From NCBI GenBank assembly GCA_003242085.1, contig QBML01000010.1, positions 105,983 through 139,664 of the forward strand: a DNA stretch of 33,682 bases. Direction: 5' to 3'. The DNA comes from Pseudanabaena frigida. GTDB lineage: Bacteria > Cyanobacteriota > Cyanobacteriia > Pseudanabaenales > Pseudanabaenaceae. Position 1 is the first letter of the stretch. The number at the start of each line of letters is the position of its first letter. Below the pieces are notes generated by a model that searched no databases, was not told the DNA's origin, and was given only the letters and a program-made list of their open reading frames with translations. This document shows, piece after piece, positions 7,901 through 15,478 of this stretch. Position numbers and translations under genes: made by a program.

Positions 7901-8449
7901 TCACTGCTTATCAGTACTAGTGATGATAGTACAGTAAAAATTTGGGACATCAGACTAGGCAAATGTCTACAGACAATGGTTGGACATACTAGTCGCGTTT
8001 GGGCTGTTGCTGTTCAACCGATCAGTGGCAAAATCGCCACAGGAGGAATGGATAATTCAATTATAGTTTGGGATGATGTAGGTAAACAAATTCGCCAACT
8101 AATTGGACATACTGGATGGATTATTTCGCTTGCATTTAGCCCAAATGGACAATGGTTGGCTAGTTGTGGCTGTGATCGAACAATCAAGCTATGGAACATA
8201 GAAACAGGAGTTTGTTGTAAAGCTTTACAAGGGCATGAAAACTGGATTTGGCAAGTGCATTTTAGCCCCGACGGTCAATTTGTCGTGAGTGCTAGTGAAG
8301 ATGAAACTGTCAAAGTATGGGATATTAACCAAGAGATATGTACTCTAACATTGCGTGTTCCACGTCTCTATGAAGGGATGAAGTTAACAGGTTCTAAAGG
8401 GCTAACTCCCACACAAGAGAACATGCTCAGAAATCTAGGAGCTGTATAA
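4904..8449 (+). CDS. STAND ATPase: HTH-like adaptor, NB-ARC, 14 WD40 repeats
   Basis: Residues 1-100 resemble the N-terminal HTH-like adaptor of vWA-MoxR-associated (vMAP) proteins: LETTIFEGALEGLKYDEIA, then SPEYLSKDVGTKLWKLLS. An NB-ARC ATPase follows, with P-loop GMGGMGKSS at 145-153, Walker B LLIFDNFE at about 220-227, TSRE at 265-268 and a GLPL-like GSPFVLK at 321-327. A helical linker with pentapeptide-like character (NANFSF) leads to 14 WD40 repeats from about residue 573 to 1145, enough for two seven-bladed propellers. The protein ends with a non-WD40 tail (LYEGMKLTGSKGLT...). STAND proteins sense a ligand with their repeats and oligomerise on ATP binding. No catalytic effector domain is present, so an effector probably docks through the adaptor. 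The gene is intact, inside a region of gene debris. Immune, conflict or signalling roles are all possible. Confidence 0.88.
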   Translation: MDDKDIALATNIANVALKASRGRGMSDLETTIFEGALEGLKYDEIADKSGYSPEYLSKDVGTKLWKLLSNALGETVSKTNFQAALTRYHQANPKLFASVQIEKVSNRQTWFGLPDREIFYGRAEEIATLDQWIVTEKCRLVVIVGMGGMGKSSITLQITHQIGQGFDYVIWRSLLDAPPFSEILTELVSILSNQVEARLPDVPEQQVAKLLEYISKSRCLLIFDNFESVFQSGTRAGQYREGYEIYGHLLSRFGEVVHLSCLMLTSREAPKEITGMGESIRVRSLCLSGLNPSEGLPLLTDSQCFSRSDTDWQELFNYCSGSPFVLKILASETLELFAGDISSFLALAPKSGFQIERIQDLLDKQFSRLSVSEQCVMYWLAIEREPVAIAQLESNIVSEFIKKQLLPAMQSLKRRSLIEGNSGLWSLQPVMMEFVTDKFVQKIARELISLQPDFLEHYALLKAQSKDYIRQAQVRSILEAISDRLLLELGDKSVIETRIQPLLAKQRKAAPTQQGYLSGNLINLLCHLNSNLDGYDFSYLHIRQAYLLTANLQNANFSFSTFEEVVFSQASGLVISVVYHPSGSVLATGNINGEIYLWQVVNGQQIGKLYGHKDWVRALAFSPDGNLLASSSDDGTVKLWDWQTGNCRYTIDDNLLFMCFCPNGQFLATVREKEIQIRNLENGSYLFALQGHEDSVMVTCFHPHRPLLVSGSHDCTIRIWDLEKRECLHILQGHKGSVIPTAFSPDGGIVLSASFDGTIRLWSLQDGECLSILIGHESWIWSALFSPDGKWIASCSDDRTIKIWDYANERCIRSIVEHKQRIRAIAISPDNQAIASASDDQTVKLWDVSSGKCIRTIAGYANPVFTAIFSSNGTAIASGHRDGFVRFWNIQTGKCFANLFHDQQGVRSTVLHPQQSLFATGGQDGTVRIWHLDTLECIHLLKGHSDRVNALAYCNDQRILASSSFDNTIQLWETKSGKLLHTLREHTDRIASIAFHPLRSLLISTSDDSTVKIWDIRLGKCLQTMVGHTSRVWAVAVQPISGKIATGGMDNSIIVWDDVGKQIRQLIGHTGWIISLAFSPNGQWLASCGCDRTIKLWNIETGVCCKALQGHENWIWQVHFSPDGQFVVSASEDETVKVWDINQEICTLTLRVPRLYEGMKLTGSKGLTPTQENMLRNLGAV

Positions 8450-8498
8450 ATTAAAAAAGTTTGATATTTTTGATGTATTAAATATTGAGAATTAGAAG

Positions 8499-8840
8499 AT
8501 GATCGAAAATGGGAAGAATATTTATGACGCGATTGTGATTGCTTCTGGCAATGGAGCCTGTGGGTTCCTAAGTCACTATATTCAGCAAAAAACAAACCGG
8601 GAAAGGGTTGCTGTTGTAGAAGCAGGAGATAATTTTTTCAACACTAGCGATATCACTCATCAAAGAAATTGGACTCAATCCTACGCGGAAGATGATATCT
8701 TCAAACTTCATAAAGCAACTACTCTCGATAGTGTCCCAATTATATCAGGACGAGCTTGTACAATCGGGGGCGGCGGATCGATAAACTACACAATGATCCA
8801 TGAATCAAATGAGTCTGATGGCACAAAACTGACTCAATAA
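8499..8840 (+). pseudogene. N-terminal fragment of a GMC-type FAD oxidoreductase
   Basis: The 113-residue frame begins with an FAD-binding Rossmann motif (YDAIVIASGNGACGF, giving G-x-G-x-x-G) and continues with the second strand VAVVEAGDN. It then has GRACTIGGGGSINYTM, which matches the GMC signature around the flavin. GMC enzymes normally exceed 500 residues, so about four fifths is missing. The frame ends within the leader shared by both priA copies: its last codons at about 8825-8840 are priA upstream sequence. The truncation therefore coincides with the right border of the island. It lies 49 nt after the STAND gene and might be translated as a stub, but it cannot be an active oxidase. Confidence 0.75.
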
Positions 8841-8841
8841 T

Positions 8842-11328
8842 ATGGAACTATTTGATTTAACGAATATTAATTGTGATCGCTATGTCAGTGTCATTGTTGA
8901 TTGCATTGGTATTGAGGATTTGCTGACCTATCGCATTCCCGAAGATGTCAATATTCAAGTAGGAGATATTCTCAGCGTTCCATTAGGTACTCGTCATGTA
9001 GGCGCGATCGCATTACAAATTTCTGATACTTCTCAAATTACAGATGCTGAAACAGAAATTAAATCAGTTAGTGCTGTAGTTAGCTCGGGCATTTTTCCAA
9101 GGAGTTATTGGGAGATGCTGATTCGCACAGCAGAATATTATCGTACACCTGTGATGCAGACTGTAAAAACAGCGCTTCCACCAAAGTTACTAGATCAGTC
9201 TCATTATCGAATTAGAGTAAAACAGAACCTTCCTCTGGGAGACGGGTTGGAGGTGATGGCGATTTCAAAAGCAGCGCAAATGGTTTGGGACTTTCTGCAA
9301 GAACATAGGAATAACACAAAGGGAATTAGTCGCCGTTATATTCAGCAAAAGGTTGGTAGATATACAAATACGGGCTTAAAAGAGCTACAAAAGCTAGAAT
9401 GGATAGAAACGTTTTTAGAATTACCAAATCGACCACAACCAAAATATGAAGACATAGTAATTTTATTAAAAGCGTCCGATACGGAAGTAACGTCAAGACA
9501 GGCAGAAATCCTGACGATTTTGCAACATCAAAATGGAGAATGTTTAAAAACGCAGTTAATTAAACTTGCCAAAACATCCGCCTCGGTTTTGCAAACTTTA
9601 GCAAACAAAGGATACCTCGCAATTACCAAGCAAGAATCTTTAAGATTAGGCGGTAAAAGTCATACAGTAAAGCGCGATCGCCCAAAAGATCTTACACCCG
9701 ATCAAGATATGGCATTACAACAAATATTAAGAGCGATCGCCGAGCAATCAGCATCACATTTTCTATTACATGGTGTTACAGGCTCAGGTAAAACGGAGGT
9801 ATATTTGCAAGCGATCGCTCCAGTTTTAGAAGCTGGTAAATCAGCACTAGTTCTCGTTCCTGAAATTGGCTTGACTCCTCAACTGACCGATCGCTTTCGG
9901 GCGAGATTTGGTGATGCCAAAGTGAACGTTTACCATAGCCAATTATCAGAAGGAGAGCGCTTCGATACATGGCGCTTGATGCTCACGGGTGAAGCCCAGA
10001 TTGTGATTGGTACGCGATCGGCAGTATTTGCGCCGCTGTCTAATTTGGGCTTAATCGTCATGGATGAAGAACACGATCCCAGCTTCAAACAAGATCGACC
10101 GCAGCCCTGTTACCATGCAAGGACGATCGCGCAATGGCGATCGCAACTAGAAAATGTACCGCTTGTACTTGGTTCGGCAACTCCTTCTGCGGAAACGATC
10201 TTTGCTCAAAAAGAGAATAATTTAATCTATCTAGAACTTCCCAATCGTATTGGTAATAAATCCATGCCACCGATTGAGATTGTCGATATGCGCGATGAAT
10301 TTAAGGATGGTAATTATTCCATTTTCAGCCGCCAGTTACAGGATGCGATCGCGGAAATGCTAGAGAATAAGCAGCAAGGAATTCTATTTATTCATCGACG
10401 GGGCTACAGTACCTTTGTGTCCTGTCGTTCCTGCGGTTATGTCGCGGAATGCCCTAACTGTGATGTTTCTCTTTCCTATCACGATCCCATTTCGCCAACT
10501 GCTCATCAGCCAAAATCTGCACATTTACGCTGCCACTATTGCAACTATACCCTCATTCAGCCAAAAGCTTGCCCTCAATGTAGTTCTCCCTATTTTAAGC
10601 ATTTTGGCAGTGGTACGCAGAAAGTCGAACAGGAGCTCGCTAAACTATTTCCCAATATTCGCCTAATTCGCTTTGATAGTGATACGACGCGGAATAAAGA
10701 TCAGCATCGACTTCTCATCGATCGATTTCGGGCAGGAGAAGCCGATTTATTAGTTGGTACGCAGATGTTGACTAAGGGGCTAGATATTCCTCAAGTTACT
10801 TTAGTTGGTGTGGTTTCTGCGGATGGACTATTAAATTTTTCCGATTATCGGGCAGGTGAAAGAGCCGCTCAAACTCTGCTACAAGTGGCAGGTCGGGCAG
10901 GTCGTGGGGAAGAAGATGGCAAGGTGATTATGCAGACCTATACACCCGAACATCCTGCGATGCAAGCAGTGCAAAACTATCGACTTGATGAGTTTATGCA
11001 AACAGAACTAGAAATGCGTGAGGCTTTAAGTTATCCACCAATGGGACAAATGGCGTTGATTCATCTTAGTAGCGAGAGCGAACAGTCTGTCGAACAAACA
11101 GCCCACGAGCTAGCCGAATATTTGCGTCAGTTAGAAAATGATTGGGAAATTTTAGGTGCAACTCCCGCCACGATCGCCAAAGTCTCAAACCGTTATCGCT
11201 GGCAGATTTTACTAAAGTTTATGCCTGAAGTTTTACCTAATGTGCCGAGTTTAGAAGAGTTGCGAATGTTAGTTAATTCTAAAAATGTGAGAGTAGCGAT
11301 CGATGTCGATCCGCTTACGATTTTGTAA
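8842..11328 (+). CDS. priA: Primosomal protein N' (replication restart helicase PriA)
   Basis: At 828 residues the product is full length. It has an N-terminal DNA-binding region, then a superfamily 2 helicase core with Walker A GVTGSGKTEVYL near residue 310 and the DEEH box (MDEEHDPSFKQ) near 408. Zinc-binding cysteine pairs follow between about 528 and 580 (CRSCGYVAECPNC and CHYCNYTLIQPKACPQC). Helicase motifs GTQMLTKGLD and QVAGRAGRG come next. PriA reloads the replicative helicase at stalled forks and D-loops, unwinding 3' to 5' with ATP. The ATG at 8842 lies 1 nt after the GMC fragment's stop, and the same start and leader occur in the scar at 2462. It converges on the next gene with a 30-nt gap. 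Confidence 0.95.
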   Translation: MELFDLTNINCDRYVSVIVDCIGIEDLLTYRIPEDVNIQVGDILSVPLGTRHVGAIALQISDTSQITDAETEIKSVSAVVSSGIFPRSYWEMLIRTAEYYRTPVMQTVKTALPPKLLDQSHYRIRVKQNLPLGDGLEVMAISKAAQMVWDFLQEHRNNTKGISRRYIQQKVGRYTNTGLKELQKLEWIETFLELPNRPQPKYEDIVILLKASDTEVTSRQAEILTILQHQNGECLKTQLIKLAKTSASVLQTLANKGYLAITKQESLRLGGKSHTVKRDRPKDLTPDQDMALQQILRAIAEQSASHFLLHGVTGSGKTEVYLQAIAPVLEAGKSALVLVPEIGLTPQLTDRFRARFGDAKVNVYHSQLSEGERFDTWRLMLTGEAQIVIGTRSAVFAPLSNLGLIVMDEEHDPSFKQDRPQPCYHARTIAQWRSQLENVPLVLGSATPSAETIFAQKENNLIYLELPNRIGNKSMPPIEIVDMRDEFKDGNYSIFSRQLQDAIAEMLENKQQGILFIHRRGYSTFVSCRSCGYVAECPNCDVSLSYHDPISPTAHQPKSAHLRCHYCNYTLIQPKACPQCSSPYFKHFGSGTQKVEQELAKLFPNIRLIRFDSDTTRNKDQHRLLIDRFRAGEADLLVGTQMLTKGLDIPQVTLVGVVSADGLLNFSDYRAGERAAQTLLQVAGRAGRGEEDGKVIMQTYTPEHPAMQAVQNYRLDEFMQTELEMREALSYPPMGQMALIHLSSESEQSVEQTAHELAEYLRQLENDWEILGATPATIAKVSNRYRWQILLKFMPEVLPNVPSLEELRMLVNSKNVRVAIDVDPLTIL

Positions 11329-11358
11329 ACAAGTTCGCAAAGTGTAATCTTGTTTGTA

Positions 11359-13632
11359 TTAACGGAAGTTCCACATTTCGTAGCGTCCATTGCGAAGGGT
11401 GAGGATTTGTCCTTCAGTGCTGCTAGGCAAAACATCCATCCACACTCTGCCCCCATTCATATCGCTAAATAGTAGCGAACCATCACTTGAGAAAGCGATC
11501 GCTAACGGATAATGCCGATCGCCCAGATCGACTTGAGCACGATCGAGAAGAAGCAAATATTCAGACTTTCCATATCCATCTAGATCGACTGCCAAGAGCA
11601 TCCATTGCTGCTGCACCAGAACACTGAAATCTTCAATGCTCATAGAAACCTGACCATTGCGTTGCAACTCCTTATACATCGCCCGAATTATTCGTTCAAT
11701 CGCTTTAGATGATAATGTTTGCCATTCAACAGGAACTCCCTTGGGTGGATCGAAAGTACCGCCACTGGTTACAAGGGGTGGAATAACACTTTTGTTGAGT
11801 AGGGGAGCGAGACTGTCATCTCCTGACGCAAGAATCTTCAATCTTCCATCATTTCCAACCCAAAGTGACTGCGCGGTCAGGATTGATGTTTGTGACTTTC
11901 CAAAAGCATCATGTAAAACCACCCCAAGTCCGCTATTAAGCGAAAGCCCTAAAACTCTCCATAATAGAATTGATGAGCGATCGCTCAGTTCAGGAAACGG
12001 CTCGTTGCGCCATTTATCGCCATCCTTAATCAGATCGATGTTAACTTCATACCAAGCCTGTCCAGATTCAAGTTTTGGTGGTGGTAAAAACCATTCAGAA
12101 CCAATATTCCCCTTGCCAATATAAGTAACACTACCCAACAATTGTTGAGGATTGAGTGATAGTGGTGCAAGATCGAGTCTTTGTAATAATTGATTAAAAT
12201 CCTTAGAGTCAACTTTTTGCTCTCGCAACCAAAATTCGGCACGACGTAAGCCATTACGCTGTAAAACCACTAATCCCCCCCAAAGTTTGACTTCTTTAGC
12301 ATCCGTAAAAGTCAACATTGTCATCACTCTCTGCCAGATGTGTGGATGATATTTAGACAACATTTCCGCAATCCTATCACCTTTGTAAGTAGGATCGTTG
12401 GCGATCGCTAATGCTTCTGTCCATTGTCCGTCGATAATATTAATAAGTGCTCTTTCTCCGAGATTAGAATTTGGCTTTTGCGCTCTTTCAGAAGTAATCT
12501 TGGCATGTAGGGCAATCATGTCATATTGCTCTTGTAAAAATGGTGAGAGCGTTTTTCCTTGCGATCGCAACTCGTCAACCATGATATTAAATTTCCCTAA
12601 TGCAGGTGACCACAAGCCCACACTCGCCATCAATAAAGCATCCTGATATGCTTTAGGTTGATTTTTGGCTTCATTTAAAGTCACCTGTCGCAATTGGATT
12701 TTGCGAATGGAAGTAGCACTCGCTTCTTCAGGTTGGTAAATTAAGAGCGTTGGCTCAAAATCTTGGGTTTGATTGATTACTAATTGAACAGAACTAGGAT
12801 TGCTAGATAGAGCATTACGCCATTTGGGAAGCTCTCCCGCAGGGCTTGTCCATGCATTTAGCTCTATTAATTGCGATCGCTTATCTGTTAAAAAATAATA
12901 GATTTGTCCATAGGCAATACCATCAACATTACCCGATGTCGTAAACCAAATTCCACTATCTTGATTTGGAGAATTCTCTAACAAGGCGAATTTTTTGAGG
13001 GGTAATCGATTGCGATTTGGTTGCAGTCTTTCAGGGATCGCATAAGTGGCATATTTAAGCAAAGGCGATCGCACAAAGTATTCATCAATTCCTGAAATTG
13101 TCGTCGTGCTCACCAATAAAAACTTTTCTTCCCCACGATCTCGAATTGGCTGATAGAGTCTGATTTCGCGAATATTCTGAGTTTCTGTTTCCAAAACTGT
13201 ATAGATGATTTCACCAGTTTTGAGATAATGATTTTCACCTAGCTTAAGCTGACTTCTGGCTAGTTCTGTTTGAATCTGCTTGATACTTTTAGGAATATTC
13301 CATAATGAATTAGAGTAAAAAGCAGGAGCGTCAGAAGAAGCTAACCAACTAATTGCTAAAGGATTGACGAGATAAATGGCTCCCAGCGCTACTAATCCGC
13401 CCACAAGCGGAATGCTCAGCACTATTCCCAGATTTGACCATGTAAATTGATTGCGCGGATCGATTTCTGGCGAATTTGATAAAGCCAGTTTGGGTTTGCG
13501 AACTTGCGAAACCAGATCGCCAATCGGTAATTCGCGATCTGGTTTCGCAAGTTCGCCAAAAGGTTTTGAAGATTCAGGCAGAGAATCCATGCGCGGTATC
13601 GAAAATCTCGTACAGTTGCCATAGCCTAGCAT
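11359..13632 (-). CDS. Conserved hypothetical protein with one membrane anchor
   Basis: I do not recognise this roughly 757-residue protein. A low-complexity N-terminus is followed by one hydrophobic segment (IVLSIPLVGGLVALGAIYLV) and a long soluble part, so it is probably anchored in a membrane. The C-terminal region has DLDGYGKSEYLLLLD and IAFSSDGSLLFSDMNGG, reminiscent of VCBS or FG-GAP-like repeats. A start at 13662 is also open but would lie inside an AT-rich hairpin. The ATG at 13632 or the one at 13590 is more likely, and neither has a clear ribosome site. A perfect palindrome at 13498-13556 is translated in frame before the membrane segment. The gene lies downstream of the broken phoH gene on the same strand. 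Confidence 0.75.
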   Translation of the reverse strand: MLGYGNCTRFSIPRMDSLPESSKPFGELAKPDRELPIGDLVSQVRKPKLALSNSPEIDPRNQFTWSNLGIVLSIPLVGGLVALGAIYLVNPLAISWLASSDAPAFYSNSLWNIPKSIKQIQTELARSQLKLGENHYLKTGEIIYTVLETETQNIREIRLYQPIRDRGEEKFLLVSTTTISGIDEYFVRSPLLKYATYAIPERLQPNRNRLPLKKFALLENSPNQDSGIWFTTSGNVDGIAYGQIYYFLTDKRSQLIELNAWTSPAGELPKWRNALSSNPSSVQLVINQTQDFEPTLLIYQPEEASATSIRKIQLRQVTLNEAKNQPKAYQDALLMASVGLWSPALGKFNIMVDELRSQGKTLSPFLQEQYDMIALHAKITSERAQKPNSNLGERALINIIDGQWTEALAIANDPTYKGDRIAEMLSKYHPHIWQRVMTMLTFTDAKEVKLWGGLVVLQRNGLRRAEFWLREQKVDSKDFNQLLQRLDLAPLSLNPQQLLGSVTYIGKGNIGSEWFLPPPKLESGQAWYEVNIDLIKDGDKWRNEPFPELSDRSSILLWRVLGLSLNSGLGVVLHDAFGKSQTSILTAQSLWVGNDGRLKILASGDDSLAPLLNKSVIPPLVTSGGTFDPPKGVPVEWQTLSSKAIERIIRAMYKELQRNGQVSMSIEDFSVLVQQQWMLLAVDLDGYGKSEYLLLLDRAQVDLGDRHYPLAIAFSSDGSLLFSDMNGGRVWMDVLPSSTEGQILTLRNGRYEMWNFR
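13498..13556. repeat. Perfect 23-bp palindrome translated inside a gene
   Basis: The arms at 13498-13520 and 13534-13556 are exact reverse complements around a 13-nt loop. The element lies in the N-terminal coding part of the minus-strand gene and adds the peptide ELAKPDRELPIGDLVSQVRK without breaking the frame. Because of the symmetry, the opposite strand encodes a nearly identical peptide (ELAKPDRQSVIRDLVSQVR). This is the behaviour of a protein-compatible palindromic element. Confidence 0.85.
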
Positions 13633-13637
13633 ATTTA

Positions 13638-13679
13638 ATTTTTTTAAAGCACTGCTTGGCAATGCTTTAAAAAAATTAT
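13638..13679. repeat. AT-rich hairpin downstream of phoH
   Basis: AATTTTTTTAAAGCA on the left pairs with TGCTTTAAAAAAATT on the right around a short loop. It starts 11 nt beyond the phoH stop and overlaps the longest possible start of the next gene. The base is only A and T, so it is a weak terminator at best. Its presence argues that the downstream gene starts at or after 13632. Confidence 0.6.
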
Positions 13680-13689
13680 TGGTTTCTGG

Positions 13690-15015
13690 TTAAAGTAAAG
13701 CCACTGCTCGTTCTGCTAGTTTAGAACGCTCTCCTTTAACAAGGGTAATATGCCCCGCGATTGGATCGTTCTTAAAGCGCTCGATGACGTAGGTTAGACC
13801 ATTACTAGCTGCATCAATGTAAGGATTGTCAATTTGATTGACATCTCCAGTCAAAACGATTTTTGTATCCTCGCCAGCACGGGTCAGAATCGTTTTGACC
13901 TCATGAGGTGTCAGATTTTGAGCTTCATCCACAATAAAGAATTGCTTAGGAATCGTCCGTCCGCGAATATAGGTGAGCGGCTCTATCTGCAACAGTCCCC
14001 TCTGAATTAACTCTTCATGCCCTCTGCGCCAGTGAGCAGCTTTTCCTGATGGATTTTGAGTCCCAAAAATTAAATCAAAGTTATCGTACAGAGGCTACAT
14101 CCAAGGGGTTAGCTTTTCATTGACATCTCCCGGTAAAAAGCCCAGATCGCGCCCCATCGGTATGACGGGACGAGAAATCAACAAACGACTGTAAATATGT
14201 GTATCCGCAACTTGGCTTAGTCCTGCCGCGATCGCCAGTAAGGTCTTGCCGGTACCCGCTTGCCCCACTAGGGTGACCAGAGAAATTGATTCGCGCAGCA
14301 ATAAATCTAGGGCAAACTTCTGTTCGCGATTCCGAGCGAGGATACGCGAAACCTCCATCGAAGTGACTTTAGACAATGCGACTATTTTTTTTGCAACACC
14401 ATCAAAAGTCGCTAAAGCAGTATGGGAGGGATTAGTGGAATCAACTAATGTTAGCGCTTGGTTGGGAAAAAATTCCTCTTTTATAGTAATGCTGCCATCT
14501 TTGTACAACTTGTTAATCAGTTCGGGTTCTAACAAGACCTCAGTTGTGCCTGAATACAAATCATCGACATCGACTTTATCAGTCTCGTAGTCTTCAGCCG
14601 CTAGACCAAGCGCATTCGCCTTGATCCGAATATTTGTATCTTTGCTGACTAGAATTACAGCGCATTGACATTGACGCTTTAATTCTAGGGCAGATGCCAA
14701 TATCGCATTATCTCCACTGTCCCTTTCCAACTCGGCGGGGAGCTCTTTTAATGTCTCTCGCTTGCAGAGGACTACCCGTAAACTTCCCCCTTTATCAAGA
14801 GGAATGCCTTCGATCAGAGACCCCTGTTGCCGCAATATGTACAAGTTGCGAGACACTTATCGCACATTTCTTCCCGTCATTTCAGGTTGCTTTTTGAAAC
14901 GATCCAGTTCTTCGATTACTGTTATTGGTAGTACGACATCATTATCTTCAAACTGCATGAGTGCATTTGGATCGTGCAACAAAACATTCGTATCAAGCAC
15001 AAATACTTTTTTCAT
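13690..15015 (-). pseudogene. PIN-PhoH family ATPase interrupted by two in-frame stops
   Basis: One continuous frame of 442 codons encodes a PIN domain ([27 protein letters not shown]) followed by a PhoH-type ATPase, with P-loop GQAGTGKT near codon 251 and Walker B VDEAQN near codon 363. The frame is broken only by TAA at 14857-14859 (codon 53, within TGRNVR-stop-VSRNL, where family members usually have Glu) and TAG at 14095-14097 (codon 307, within LTPWM-stop-PLYDNF, where Gln is usual). Each is explained by one base change. There is no frameshift. The PIN part should be an RNase fold and the PhoH part an ATP-driven helicase-like motor. The start at 15015 fits the family and has GGTGGA upstream. 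It is a young pseudogene, a split gene relying on reinitiation, or two assembly errors. Confidence 0.85.
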
Positions 15016-15478
15016 ATTCCACCCGCATGACAATAATTGCCGAATCATGCCAAATTCATCCAACAGGATTAGTCTTTATGGTTTCTAGCGCTCTGTAAAT
15101 ATTCCTGTAGTTTCATTGTCAGGCTCAATCTCGTTATGTCAGCAAATCAGCAATAAAGTGTAACAAGTTATACAAGGTTTTTAAAAATATTAGACTTCGA
15201 CACTTCGGCAAGCTCAGTACATCGCTTTGCTGAGCCTGCATATACCGTTAGCTGAGCGAAGCCGAAGCCCAAGATTCTCACAAATAATTTAGGACTGCTA
15301 CATAGTCTTACTAATTTTTAAGAAAAAGGCTAAGATTGCAATAGATTGAATTCTTTGCTTAATTGGCTACTCAGCGATCTAACTTTTTGAAAAATATTTT
15401 AGATGCTTAGCGATCGCCAAGATTTAATCTACTTCCGCCGTTACGTTTGCAAAATATACATTCATGAATTAACGCATT
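15016..15478. other. Intergenic region between phoH and leuA with a palindromic repeat
   Basis: No gene is visible in this 463-nt space, which separates divergent genes and should hold promoters for both. The one clear structure is a composite inverted repeat at about 15193-15269. CTTCGGC-AA-GCTCAG (15203-15217) pairs with CTGAGC-GAA-GCCGAAG (15252-15267), and a nested GCTCAG/CTGAGC pair lies inside. The motif resembles repeats I know from many cyanobacterial intergenic regions. I cannot assign a promoter with confidence. Confidence 0.55.

Noticed and set aside
13476-13670. Plus-strand frame encoding a peptide similar to the gene on the other strand
   Set aside because: The similarity comes from the symmetry of the palindrome at 13498-13556. 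Nothing else in the frame looks like a protein.
13690-15015. Stop-codon reassignment as the reason for the stops in phoH
   Set aside because: Both TAA and TAG end other intact genes in the window (for example the desaturase and bamA end in TAG), so the standard code applies.
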